A DNA stretch of 43,879 nt from Bdellovibrio sp. (GCA_013360185.1 JABWCO010000011.1:1-43879), one strand, 5' to 3'. Numbered from the stretch's first letter, positions 7,881-16,241 are shown. The notes: a model not told the origin generated them from the letters alone. Translations and numbers: made by a program.

Positions 7881-9467
7881 TTAATGTCCCCTGGTCGTCA
7901 ACTCCGCCAACACATCCCAACCAAATTTTTCCAGCTTTGCTTCCCCGATGCCATAAATAGAGCGCATCCCATCTAGGCTTTGTGGATTCTGAATTGCTAG
8001 GTGTTTTAAAGTCTGATCGCTGAACACCACAAAGGCTGGAGCATCCAACTCTTTAGCCTTTTCTTTACGCCATGCCTTCAGGCGCTCAAAGCGCTCCTCT
8101 TGCTCAGAATCCAGCTCTAAATCCACTTGCGAACTTTTTGGCTTTTTCTTGGTTCTTAAGGTCGACTTAATTTTGTCCAACGTTTGATCTATCTTAATAA
8201 ACGTCGTTACCGGCTTGGGAATACGACGATCTGATTTTGCATCACAGACATCACAATGCCCACATCTTTCAATACGCTGAGAATCTTTGTAATAAGTCAG
8301 AATTTCCGCATGACGACACTCGCCGCCTTCGGCGTAATTCACCAAGGCATCTAAGTTCCGCCAGCGTGTACTTTTTATTTCCTCAGAGGCTTCGGAGCTT
8401 TGGATAAAATACGACTGCAATCCTTTATCTTTTTTTGCGTACAAAGTTAAGCACGTCGACTCAAAGTTATCACGACCCGCACGCCCCATCTCTTGATACA
8501 AAGAATCGATATTTGCAGGAATTTGATAGTGCACAACTAAACGCACATCTGGCTGATCAATACCCATACCAAATGCATTCGTCGCGACAAGAATCCGTAA
8601 GTCTCCATTGGTATAGGCTTCCTGAGTGCGCGCCCGGACTTCTGGAGATAAGCCCGCATGATAAAAGCCAACCTTAGGGAATTTTTTTTCTAGACTCAAC
8701 GCTACACTCTCAGTCATCTTGCGCGTACCACAGTAAACGATGATACGCCCCTGCGGAGTGCTTTTCAGACTTTGCACCAAGTAATCCGCCTTAGCATCGT
8801 CGTTTTCACAAAGCTCCACCTGATAATACAAATTGGGACGATAGAAACCGTGCACGCGGCGATCCGGCGTTTTTAAGGCCAATTGTTTTGCAATATCATC
8901 TAGTACCGTCGGAGTCGCTGAAGCTGTTAATGCCAAGACTGGCACATCCGGACGCAGCTTCTTTAGAATTGAAAGTTGTGCATACTCTTCACGAAAATCA
9001 TGACCCCATTGCGACACGCAGTGGGCCTCATCCACCGCAAACAACCCGATCATGCGATGCTGAATCCATTTTTGGAAACCTTCTTTTTGCGCACGCTCTG
9101 GCGACAAATATAAAACAAAAGCGCCGCCTTTATTCATTTCCGCAAAGACATGTCTTTTTTCATCATCGGACTGACCCGAGTGCAAACTTCCTGAAGGAAT
9201 ACCCAAGCGACGCAAAGAGGCCACCTGGTCTTTCATCAACGCAATTAACGGAGAAATCACAACCACCAACTGATTTAAAAAAACGGCAGGATATTGATAA
9301 CACAGTGACTTACCGCCACCCGTAGGCAAAACCGCTAAGACATCTTTTTTCGCCAACACAGAGTCGATGATTTCAGTTTGACCACGACGAAATTGCGAAA
9401 GGTTGAAATGTTTTTTTAAAAGATCCTCGGTCGGAAACGCGTTCATTTGCATACTCGCCACTTTCAT
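7881..9467 (-). CDS. recQ: RecQ-family DNA helicase lacking a clear winged-helix domain
   Basis: A 3'-5' superfamily 2 helicase for recombination and replication-fork repair. Seen in order: Walker A TGGGKS near residue 49, DEAH box at 146-149 (VDEAHCVSQWGHDFR), motif VI QEMGRAGRD, a zinc-binding cysteine set (C384, C402, C405, C408), and a C-terminal HRDC domain from about 455. The protein is 528 residues against about 610 in E. coli. Between the zinc site and HRDC there are only about 45 mostly charged residues, where the RQC winged helix normally sits. The start may instead be the ATG seven codons later, which is better placed relative to GGCGAG. Confidence 0.92.
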   Translation of the reverse strand: MKVASMQMNAFPTEDLLKKHFNLSQFRRGQTEIIDSVLAKKDVLAVLPTGGGKSLCYQYPAVFLNQLVVVISPLIALMKDQVASLRRLGIPSGSLHSGQSDDEKRHVFAEMNKGGAFVLYLSPERAQKEGFQKWIQHRMIGLFAVDEAHCVSQWGHDFREEYAQLSILKKLRPDVPVLALTASATPTVLDDIAKQLALKTPDRRVHGFYRPNLYYQVELCENDDAKADYLVQSLKSTPQGRIIVYCGTRKMTESVALSLEKKFPKVGFYHAGLSPEVRARTQEAYTNGDLRILVATNAFGMGIDQPDVRLVVHYQIPANIDSLYQEMGRAGRDNFESTCLTLYAKKDKGLQSYFIQSSEASEEIKSTRWRNLDALVNYAEGGECRHAEILTYYKDSQRIERCGHCDVCDAKSDRRIPKPVTTFIKIDQTLDKIKSTLRTKKKPKSSQVDLELDSEQEERFERLKAWRKEKAKELDAPAFVVFSDQTLKHLAIQNPQSLDGMRSIYGIGEAKLEKFGWDVLAELTTRGH

Positions 9468-9606
9468 TCATGGTTTGAAAGAGAGCAATAAGTTTCCCCG
9501 ATCAGTTAAACTTACGCTCTATGGCAGAACAGCACAGCAAACTTACCGCCGCACTGAAATCCACCAGATCTATTTAAAGGATCTGCTGGAGTCCGATTTC
9601 CGAATT

Positions 9607-11586
9607 TTACTTTAGAATGACTGTGATTTCTTTGTCGTCCGGTATAGCAGCACCGACACCGGGAACAACTTCTGAGACTAAGCCTTGGCCCACAAATTTG
9701 ACCCTCAAATCTTGGCCATTGATTCGACGAAGAACTTCACGCGTCGTGAGGTTCATTAAATTAGGAACAGCCTCGCCCGTAGGCACTTCGGTCAACCGAT
9801 CTAACTCAGCTGCCGTGATCACTTCTTTAGGTACGGGCTTAGTTGATTTAAAATCAGCAGCCACCAAACGTTTTAACTTGGGATCTGCCGAAGAAAGCTC
9901 TGCCCTCAATAAAGGTGCGATGCCTTCTTTGCGAACCGCATAGGACGCCACACGCGAAAACAATGGAGCGGCTACCTTGGCACCGTAATAGGCTTTGCGC
10001 GGAGAATCCACCGCTACGTAGATCACAAACTTCGGATCATTCGCGGGAATAAAGCCACCGAAACTTGAAACATACATGCCTTTTAAATAGCCACGCCCAG
10101 TTGGATTCACCTTTTGTGCAGTCCCAGTTTTGCCACCCACCATAAAACCGTCGACTCGGGCGTTGCCTCCGGTCCCGCCTTGTGTTGTTACACCCACAAG
10201 CATAGCGCGCATTTGTGCGGCCTGTTCCGCGCTTAATACGCGACGAATTGGCTTCGCCGCTGTTTCGGTAAGCACACCAGTCTCAGCGTCTCGTTTGGCC
10301 TGCAGTATATAAGGCGTATTTAGCACTCCACCATTAGCTATGGCCGCAAACGCGTTAGCAATTTGCAACGGCGTCGCAGAAATCCCATGACCAAAAGAAA
10401 TATTACTTAATAAATGCGGACGCCATGGCAAAGCCTGCACCATTCCGCGCGCTTCTCCGGGAAGGTCCACACCCAAGCGCGTGCCAAACCCAAAATCTAA
10501 AAGACCTTGGCGCAAATTATCTGCACCCATTTTGAAAGCAATTTTCGTTGTACCCACATTGGATGACAGAGCCAAAATTTCAGACACCGTCAGGTCTTCG
10601 AATTTTTCTTTTGATTCTGCCTCACGAATGATTCGGTCACCAACTTTATAACTGCCTTTTTCACAGTAAAATTTTGTGCTTGGTTTTATCAAACCATCAC
10701 GCAAGGCCGCCGCAATCACAAAGGTCTTCATGGTTGAACCTGGTTCAAACGCATCAGTGACAATTTTATTACGACGATATTCTGCTGTTGCTTTTCCGGG
10801 CTTGTTCACGTCAAAAGACGGCGCCGAAGCTAAAGCCAAAACGGCAGAGGTCTTAGCATCTAAGATCACACCCACAGCATGATCCGCCTCGAAAGTTTCA
10901 ACAGCGTTTACCAATTCGCTTTCCAAGCGATATTGTAATTCAGAATCCACGGTAAGCCGCAACTCATCACCTTCGGGATTTTCCGTAAACAGCAAGCCGT
11001 CATGAATCAAAGGACGCCCCCGGGCATCGCGCTTAACAGAGACCTTTTTTTGATTCCCCGCCAAAGCCTGATTAAAACCCAGCTCTAAGCCCTCAAGGCC
11101 TTGTCCTTCAGACCCTAAAAAACCCAGGGTTTGCGCCAACAAAGTTTCATTTGGATAAACGCGACGCCACTCTTCGACAAAGGAAAGGCCGCGAATATCC
11201 CAAGCCTTAATTTCATCAGCCTTATTCTGTTCTAACATGCGCTGAATCCATACAAAGCGCCGATTGCCGTCTTTAATTTTGCCATAAACGGCATCAACGG
11301 ACATGTTCAAAGCCTTGGCTAGCTTTCTTGCGGCAACTCTTTTATTCTCGATAATTTTTGGATCCGCATACAGCGAATAGGCGGCTGTCGACATCGCCAG
11401 ATCGCGACCATTCCGATCAACGATCGCACCACGGCGCGCTTGCAACGTCACCTTCGTTTGAAACTGACGATTCTGCAAAGCATTCAGGCGATCATTAGGT
11501 AAAAACTGCAAGTAGGCCGCGCGCAAAACCAACATCGACCACAGGACCAATATGCCAACAAAGATAACAACAATACGTGATTTCAA
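9607..11586 (-). CDS. ftsI: FtsI/PBP3-type transpeptidase with C-terminal PASTA domain
   Basis: The septal peptidoglycan transpeptidase, anchored by one N-terminal membrane helix (residues 5-25). The dimerisation domain includes RRGAIVDRNGRDLA; the transpeptidase domain has the nucleophile serine in EPGSTMK (S284), the SSN triad near 341, and GGKTGTAQK near 490. About 55 C-terminal residues after EAVPNLMNLT form a PASTA domain, a wall-binding module usual in Gram-positive division PBPs and absent from E. coli FtsI. The gene begins directly after the ftsL stop, consistent with an rsmH-ftsL-ftsI operon. At 659 residues it is longer than E. coli FtsI (588), mostly because of the PASTA tail. Confidence 0.96.
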   Translation of the reverse strand: MKSRIVVIFVGILVLWSMLVLRAAYLQFLPNDRLNALQNRQFQTKVTLQARRGAIVDRNGRDLAMSTAAYSLYADPKIIENKRVAARKLAKALNMSVDAVYGKIKDGNRRFVWIQRMLEQNKADEIKAWDIRGLSFVEEWRRVYPNETLLAQTLGFLGSEGQGLEGLELGFNQALAGNQKKVSVKRDARGRPLIHDGLLFTENPEGDELRLTVDSELQYRLESELVNAVETFEADHAVGVILDAKTSAVLALASAPSFDVNKPGKATAEYRRNKIVTDAFEPGSTMKTFVIAAALRDGLIKPSTKFYCEKGSYKVGDRIIREAESKEKFEDLTVSEILALSSNVGTTKIAFKMGADNLRQGLLDFGFGTRLGVDLPGEARGMVQALPWRPHLLSNISFGHGISATPLQIANAFAAIANGGVLNTPYILQAKRDAETGVLTETAAKPIRRVLSAEQAAQMRAMLVGVTTQGGTGGNARVDGFMVGGKTGTAQKVNPTGRGYLKGMYVSSFGGFIPANDPKFVIYVAVDSPRKAYYGAKVAAPLFSRVASYAVRKEGIAPLLRAELSSADPKLKRLVAADFKSTKPVPKEVITAAELDRLTEVPTGEAVPNLMNLTTREVLRRINGQDLRVKFVGQGLVSEVVPGVGAAIPDDKEITVILK

Positions 11587-11922
11587 CTAGAGATCCTTTT
11601 TCACTAAGCCTTTATTCACAACTTTTTCAACACTCTCTGACATCGCACCACTTAGATGAATGATCTGATTGGCTTGCACTTTCTTAAGTGTGAACTTTTG
11701 TTGAGCAACAGAATCTAAAAGTTGCGGACGAGTCACTTTTGCTAACGCGATTTCTTTCACGCGCTTTTCTTCCCAGACTTTTTTGTGTTCGCGCGTCAGC
11801 TTTAAAACGCTGTAACCCATGCGACGCTCTTCCATCTGCAGAAAGACGATTGAAAACAAAGTGGCAATAATGATTAAGATACTAAAAAATGGTTTTAACT
11901 GCCTAAAGCTTTCTGAGCTCAT
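11587..11922 (-). CDS. ftsL: FtsL-like division protein
   Basis: A 111-residue bitopic membrane protein: short cytoplasmic N-terminus (MSSESFRQLKP), one membrane helix (FFSILIIIATLFSIVFL), then a helical, probably coiled-coil periplasmic part. Sequence identity to known FtsL is hard to see, but size, topology and position between rsmH and ftsI are diagnostic. FtsL joins FtsB and FtsQ to activate FtsW-FtsI at the septum. The ATG with GAGGAG upstream lies inside the end of rsmH, giving a 20-base overlap. The longer open frame has no separate ribosome site and is not favoured. Confidence 0.8.
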   Translation of the reverse strand: MSSESFRQLKPFFSILIIIATLFSIVFLQMEERRMGYSVLKLTREHKKVWEEKRVKEIALAKVTRPQLLDSVAQQKFTLKKVQANQIIHLSGAMSESVEKVVNKGLVKKDL

Positions 11923-12889
11923 CCTGAGCACTCCTCTCGAAAACACGCAACTTCGCTGAACGCGAGCGGGTGTTTCTGTCACACTCTTCCTGAGTGGGAA
12001 CAATTACTTTTTTAGTTACAGATCTTCCAAAGCTTTCCGAGCTGCGGAAAATATTTTTTACAATTCTATCTTCTAAGGAATGAAACGAAATGACGGCCAG
12101 ACGTCCCCCTGGATTCAGTGCTTGAATCATTGCAGGAATCGCCTGTTCAACAACTTCTAATTCGGAATTTACGGCTAAACGCAAAGCCATAAAATATTTG
12201 GTTGCAGGGTGAAAGCCTTTGATCTGCCAGCCATCGACTCGTTCGATAAGTCCGGCAAGCTGCTTGGTTGACTGGAAGGCTTTCTCTTTTCTGTCTTGAA
12301 CAATCGCACGCACGACGCGGGCCGGACGATAGACCTCGCCATAGTTCTTAAACAATTGAATAAGTTCGTCTTCCGAAGCCGTATTAATAAGCACCTCAGC
12401 TGTCAATCCTTGCTGCTGATTCATTCGCATATCTAGGGGGCCATCGTGATAAAAACTAAAGCCTCGTTCCGCCTGGTCTAATTGCGGCGAACTCACACCT
12501 AGATCTAAAAGCATCATATCAAAATTTTTCAGGTTATGTTCCGAAAATTTCGAGAAGTTTCCATGGATTACATTTAACTGGCCCTGCTCGACATCAGTCT
12601 GGAAACGTTTTTTCGCGAACTCCACCGCGACCAGGTCTTGGTCCATCACCGTGGCTTTCATCTGGGGAATCGTAAATTTCACCGCAGAATAGTGTCCACC
12701 ACGTCCGAAAGTTCCATCGAAATAATGGGGATTTTCCCTCTGACGATAGGGATAAAATGCAGCAAGAACTTCTTGCAACAATACAGGATAATGTTCCGGC
12801 GAAAATTCGAAAGGAAGCTCGACCTTCGGCGGGACAATCTCTTCAACAATTTCAATCTTCTCGCCAGATTTCGGCTTATACTTTTTCAT
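11903..12889 (-). CDS. rsmH: RsmH, 16S rRNA C1402 N4-methyltransferase
   Basis: RsmH (MraW) methylates N4 of C1402 in the ribosomal P site and is normally encoded at the head of the division cluster. Seen are HYPVLLQEVL near the start, the SAM-binding DGTFGRGGHYSA, LLDLGVSSPQLDQAERGFSF, and the C-terminal ISFHSLEDRIVKNIF. The ATG at MKKYKPKSG is preferred, giving 328 residues; the frame stays open to an upstream TTG without a good ribosome site. The N-terminus has about 20 more residues than usual before the conserved start. No mraZ gene precedes it; a divergent zinc-ribbon gene does. Confidence 0.95.
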   Translation of the reverse strand: MKKYKPKSGEKIEIVEEIVPPKVELPFEFSPEHYPVLLQEVLAAFYPYRQRENPHYFDGTFGRGGHYSAVKFTIPQMKATVMDQDLVAVEFAKKRFQTDVEQGQLNVIHGNFSKFSEHNLKNFDMMLLDLGVSSPQLDQAERGFSFYHDGPLDMRMNQQQGLTAEVLINTASEDELIQLFKNYGEVYRPARVVRAIVQDRKEKAFQSTKQLAGLIERVDGWQIKGFHPATKYFMALRLAVNSELEVVEQAIPAMIQALNPGGRLAVISFHSLEDRIVKNIFRSSESFGRSVTKKVIVPTQEECDRNTRSRSAKLRVFERSAQDELRKL

Positions 12890-12986
12890 CTCTTTCACTC
12901 TCACAATTATTCTATTGTGGGTCAAGTCGCTTTGTCTTAACCTAATTCCAAGACTTCTTCGAATTTATTAAAGGATTTCATTTTCG

Positions 12987-14015
12987 ATGCTGATCAATTG
13001 TCCACGCTGTGGGTTTCAACAACCTAAAGATAAATATTGTGCGCAATGTGGCGTTGATATCGAAAGCTTTAAGCCAGTGACTCCTCCCGCGTGGAAACGT
13101 TTTTTTGGTAACCCCTTAGCACAATTATCTTTACTAATTATTGTGGCTGGCGGAGTCGGCGTCAGTCTCTATCAAAAAGGCCAGCAAAACCTTGAACGCC
13201 GCGTGAGTTATCTTAAGTCCTCGGTGCAAATTAATGCCTCCTCGAACGATGCCACCCAAACACTTTCGCAAAACTCTGAATCCTCCGCAAATGCCGACAC
13301 GGACCTGCCCGTCGAATCGCCACAGAATCCTGATGGCTCGGTCAATGCCTACAAAGTCGAAGCGCCAGTGCCAGCAAACCTCGCTGCCAATTCCTCCCCC
13401 CCATCTACTGACGAAAAAAAAGATTCGCCTAAAGGTCTGGCGGGTTCCGGCGCGCCACACTTAATCGTCCACTATGCGGAAGTATCAAAAGCCAGCCTCA
13501 ATGGCCTCTTTGCCGCCAGTCGCAGCACCGGCCAGTTTATGAACTTCAATGATTACTCTGCGGGCATCATCCCCAGCCTGCGTCGCGCACTCTCTGACCC
13601 ACAAAGCAAAGTATTGCATACAGAAGATCGGGCTTTAGATAAATCAAAAACTTTGCAATGGTCTTACGGGCTCAAAGATCGACAAGATCCCAGTATAGAA
13701 ATTGGCCTGACGACATTTTTTGAAATCAGCGAAATGGATGCCACCAACTTACGCGGCAATCTAGAGATCCAAAGAACCTGGAAAGAAATGACGCCTTCAG
13801 GTGCTTTAGAAATTCAAAGAAAGTCCTTTCCAGCGATTTTCGAAATTGGCGGCGACACGGGCTTTTTTATGTCCGGCGTGTTGCCACTACAATCAAACCT
13901 TGAAAACGATGACGAGTTAACAGCAATTGATGTCTTCAAAGTTTTGCGTTCTCCGCAATTCAGAGCCGGCGAAAGTGAGCTGGTTATATTCGTCGAATTC
14001 AAAAAAGAAAACTAA
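12987..14015 (+). CDS. Zinc-ribbon, single-pass membrane protein of unknown function
   Basis: A 342-residue protein whose family I do not recognise. Residues 1-25 form a zinc ribbon with two CxxC pairs (CPRCG and CAQCG). A membrane helix follows at about 48-63 (LSLLIIVAGGVGVSLY). A low-complexity Ser/Asn/Pro/Glu-rich linker runs to about 155, and a folded C-terminal domain of about 185 residues ends in VIFVEFKKEN. Topology suggests a cytoplasmic zinc ribbon with the large domain in the periplasm. It starts 97 bases from the divergent rsmH gene and is followed after 13 bases by the phosphoribosyltransferase gene, possibly as an operon. No function is assigned. Confidence 0.8.
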   Translation: MLINCPRCGFQQPKDKYCAQCGVDIESFKPVTPPAWKRFFGNPLAQLSLLIIVAGGVGVSLYQKGQQNLERRVSYLKSSVQINASSNDATQTLSQNSESSANADTDLPVESPQNPDGSVNAYKVEAPVPANLAANSSPPSTDEKKDSPKGLAGSGAPHLIVHYAEVSKASLNGLFAASRSTGQFMNFNDYSAGIIPSLRRALSDPQSKVLHTEDRALDKSKTLQWSYGLKDRQDPSIEIGLTTFFEISEMDATNLRGNLEIQRTWKEMTPSGALEIQRKSFPAIFEIGGDTGFFMSGVLPLQSNLENDDELTAIDVFKVLRSPQFRAGESELVIFVEFKKEN

Positions 14016-14028
14016 CCAAAGGTATTCC

Positions 14029-14817
14029 ATGGCATTTCAGCAGGAGCTTACTCACCTTTACGGGACCCAAGTGCATATTATCGACAGTCCGTTTTTGAAC
14101 GGCTTACTGGGGCAACTGTGCTCGCCTCAATGCTTTCAACCCGAAGTAAATCGCATCGTCGAGGTTCTTTACACGCAACTGATCGCCGCCACTGTGAACA
14201 ATGAATTCGCGAAAGAAACTTTCGAAGAACCCACGCGAATGACCGAAATGCATCCCGACAAAAAACTAAAAAGCACGCGGGTCGCACGCAAACAGAAAGC
14301 TGTTAGCATCAACCTTGCCCGAGCAGGAACCTACCCAAGTCATATTTGTTACAACTTTTTGCACTATGCGCTGCCCGCAGAAAATGTTCGCCAAGATCAC
14401 ATCTTTGCCGCCCGCGTGACAAATAACAAAGACACAGTTACCGGCGCTGAATTTGGCGGAATGAAAATCGGTGGCGACGTCAAAGATGCTTTTGTGATTT
14501 TTCCCGACCCCATGGGAGCGACCGGCAACACCATGGTCAACGCGATTGACCACTATAAGAACCATATCGAAGGGCCCGCCAAGAAATTTATTGCGCTAAA
14601 TCTTATAATCACACCCGAATATTTGAAGAATGTACTAGCTCACCATCCCGACGCCGCGATCTATGCCTTAAGACTTGACCGAGGACTATCACCTCAGGCA
14701 GTTTTAGAGGCAACTCCGGGCCAATTTTGGGATCAAGAACGCGGCTTAAACGATAAGCAATATATCGTTCCAGGTGGCGGTGGTTTCGGTGAGATCATGA
14801 ATAATTCGTTTGTTTAA
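14029..14817 (+). CDS. Uracil phosphoribosyltransferase-like protein
   Basis: A 262-residue probable type I phosphoribosyltransferase most like Upp, which converts uracil and PRPP to UMP. The PRPP loop reads FPDPMGATGNTM, corresponding to DPMLATGGS in Upp. The C-terminal uracil-binding region YIVPGGGGFGEIMNNSF resembles the Upp motif PGLGDAGDRxFGT but is altered. An N-terminal stretch of about 70 residues and the loop SINLARAGTYPSH look unlike typical 208-residue Upp, so substrate specificity is uncertain. AAAGG sits before the ATG. It lies immediately upstream of hpt (17-base gap), which supports a base-salvage role. Confidence 0.65.
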   Translation: MAFQQELTHLYGTQVHIIDSPFLNGLLGQLCSPQCFQPEVNRIVEVLYTQLIAATVNNEFAKETFEEPTRMTEMHPDKKLKSTRVARKQKAVSINLARAGTYPSHICYNFLHYALPAENVRQDHIFAARVTNNKDTVTGAEFGGMKIGGDVKDAFVIFPDPMGATGNTMVNAIDHYKNHIEGPAKKFIALNLIITPEYLKNVLAHHPDAAIYALRLDRGLSPQAVLEATPGQFWDQERGLNDKQYIVPGGGGFGEIMNNSFV

Positions 14818-14834
14818 AATTGGAGACAGGAACT

Positions 14835-15365
14835 ATGACAAATCTTACGCTGAAGCCCTATATCACTGAAGAACAACTGCAAGCCAAGGTCAAAGAACTG
14901 GGCGCCGCACTTTCAAAGAAATTTAAAGGCGAAAAAATTGTCGCCGTCTGCGTGCTTAAAGGCTCTTTCATGTTTTATTCGGACCTTATCCGCAACATTG
15001 AAAATGACGTCACTTGTGAATTCTTCGGAGTTTCATCATACCACGGTGGAACAACATCTTCCGGCGAAGTGAAAGTGACTTTGGATTTAGCCAGCCCCGT
15101 TGAAAACTGCCATGTCGTTTTGGTTGAAGATATCGTCGATACCGGCTTAACCATGAACTATCTAAAAAATTCAATCCTATCGCGTAAGCCAAAAAGCCTC
15201 ACGACAGTTGCACTTTTAGAAAAGCCAGAGGCTTTAAAAGTAAAATGTGAACTAGATTACGTAGGTTTTAAAATTAAAAATGAATTCGTCGTGGGATACG
15301 GCTTGGATTACCAAGGTTACTACCGCAATTTGAAATACATCGCGCAAGTTCAGAATTTTCAATAG
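14835..15365 (+). CDS. hpt: Hypoxanthine phosphoribosyltransferase
   Basis: Converts hypoxanthine (and probably guanine) with PRPP to IMP/GMP. The 176 residues match the family. Visible are AVCVLKGSFMFYSDLIR near residue 40, the PRPP loop VVLVEDIVDTGLTM around 97-110, the base-binding FKIKNEFVVGYGLDY, and the terminal YRNLKYI. The ATG following AGGA is chosen over an upstream TTG. It is probably cotranscribed with the uracil phosphoribosyltransferase-like gene and is followed by a strong terminator. Confidence 0.95.
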   Translation: MTNLTLKPYITEEQLQAKVKELGAALSKKFKGEKIVAVCVLKGSFMFYSDLIRNIENDVTCEFFGVSSYHGGTTSSGEVKVTLDLASPVENCHVVLVEDIVDTGLTMNYLKNSILSRKPKSLTTVALLEKPEALKVKCELDYVGFKIKNEFVVGYGLDYQGYYRNLKYIAQVQNFQ

Positions 15366-15396
15366 CCCTCTGCCTAACTCAAATTAAATCGTCAAT

Positions 15397-15427
15397 CTGA
15401 AGGGCCCCTCGGCCCTTCAGTTTTTTT
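15397..15427 (+). terminator. Strong intrinsic terminator after hpt
   Basis: A 10-base-pair GC-rich stem (CTGAAGGGCC pairing with GGCCCTTCAG, four-base loop) is followed by seven T residues. It ends the hpt transcript and may also block read-through into the convergent exporter gene. Confidence 0.92.
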
Positions 15428-15448
15428 CGCTCCGATCTTGTGCGCCCC

Positions 15449-16000
15449 TTAGCGCAACAAGACTCCAACTCCAAACGCCACGTACAACGCCGAAGATGCA
15501 TAGTGAATCCACCGCATTGGAATTTTCGCGGTCAGCTTTTCGCCAAACACCACGGCCAAACCATCAGCAAACATCATCCCCAAAGTAGTTCCAAAGGTAA
15601 CTAAGAAAAGGTCATGATATTTTGCTGCCAAGGCCACAGTCGACAATTGAGTTTTATCACCGATCTCAGCAAAGAAAAATAACACCGTGGTCGTCCAGAA
15701 AGCTCCCCAGCGCATATTATCGGTATTGGAATCATCCTTATCAGGAATCAAAATCCATAAAGCAAAGCCAAAGAAAATGATCGCCAAAGCCCAGTTCATG
15801 TAATGTGTAGGCACTTGGGCTGAAATCCAGTTCCCCAACCATGCAGCCAGTGCGTGATTTAGAACCGTTGCGACAAAAATCCCGGCCATCACATGCCAAG
15901 GCTTCTTAAAGCGAGTCGCCAAAACCAAAGCTAAAAGCTGAGTTTTATCCCCCATCTCGGTGGCCGCGACTAAAAAGAATGAATTTAAAATGGCTTCCAT
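15449..16000 (-). CDS. GDT1/UPF0016 (TMEM165) family manganese exporter
   Basis: A 183-residue inner membrane protein with six predicted helices and the two family motifs of the form E-x-G-D-K-T: ATEMGDKTQLLALVLATRF near the N-terminus and FAEIGDKTQLSTVALAAKY in the second half. These form the cation path in the UPF0016/GDT1 family, whose bacterial members (MneA type) export manganese. The ATG after AAGGG is used; the 15 extra upstream codons in the frame fall in the leader. A probable manganese riboswitch with terminator precedes it, in line with export induced by high Mn2+. Confidence 0.88.
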   Translation of the reverse strand: MEAILNSFFLVAATEMGDKTQLLALVLATRFKKPWHVMAGIFVATVLNHALAAWLGNWISAQVPTHYMNWALAIIFFGFALWILIPDKDDSNTDNMRWGAFWTTTVLFFFAEIGDKTQLSTVALAAKYHDLFLVTFGTTLGMMFADGLAVVFGEKLTAKIPMRWIHYASSALYVAFGVGVLLR

Positions 16001-16034
16001 ACGTAACCCTTTTCCGGAAAAACCGTGGGGCCGT

Positions 16035-16086
16035 AAAAAGAACACGAGACCACACGGTGTTAAACAAACACTCGTGTCAGTCTCGT
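16035..16086 (-). terminator. Riboswitch expression platform: attenuator hairpin
   Basis: On the minus strand a hairpin of about 17 base pairs is formed by 16080-16086 pairing with 16044-16050 and two inner five-pair segments, interrupted only by small bulges. It is followed by GTTCTTTTT. It lies between the aptamer-like region and the exporter start codon, where a conditional terminator is expected. Confidence 0.8.
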
Positions 16087-16087
16087 C

Positions 16088-16200
16088 AACGTCGGGTCTT
16101 TTAAGAGTTTCTTAAAAGCCTTGGGCACTTAAACCGGAGCTCATCACTCAGTATGTCGGCTTAAGTCAATTTGGGAAAAAAATTGCGACTACTCCCTAAC
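16088..16200 (-). promoter_or_regulatory. Probable yybP-ykoY manganese riboswitch aptamer
   Basis: The leader of the UPF0016 exporter gene contains, in order on the minus strand, GGGAGTAG (16196-16189), GCCGACATACTG (16160-16149), and GCCCAAGGC (16126-16118) followed by a perfect nine-pair AU-rich hairpin. The first two match the best conserved pieces of the yybP-ykoY class as I recall it. This class senses Mn2+ and commonly controls UPF0016 and MntP exporters. A promoter lies just upstream and a terminator just downstream. Class identity rests on short motifs and context; a covariance-model search would settle it. Confidence 0.65.
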
Positions 16201-16212
16201 TACTTAGCCCCA

Positions 16213-16241
16213 TAAATAGCGACCCCCATAGCGCAAGTCAA
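16213..16241 (-). promoter_or_regulatory. Sigma-70 promoter for the riboswitch/exporter transcript
   Basis: On the minus strand TTGACT, a 17-base spacer and TATTTA make a near-consensus promoter. The predicted start near 16206 is about 10 bases before the GGGAGTAG element, where a riboswitch transcript should begin. Confidence 0.65.

Noticed and set aside
9468-9606. Short plus-strand frames between recQ and ftsI, including an 18-codon peptide starting at 9522
   Set aside because: No convincing ribosome site or family resemblance; the gap is only 139 bases and is better treated as non-coding.
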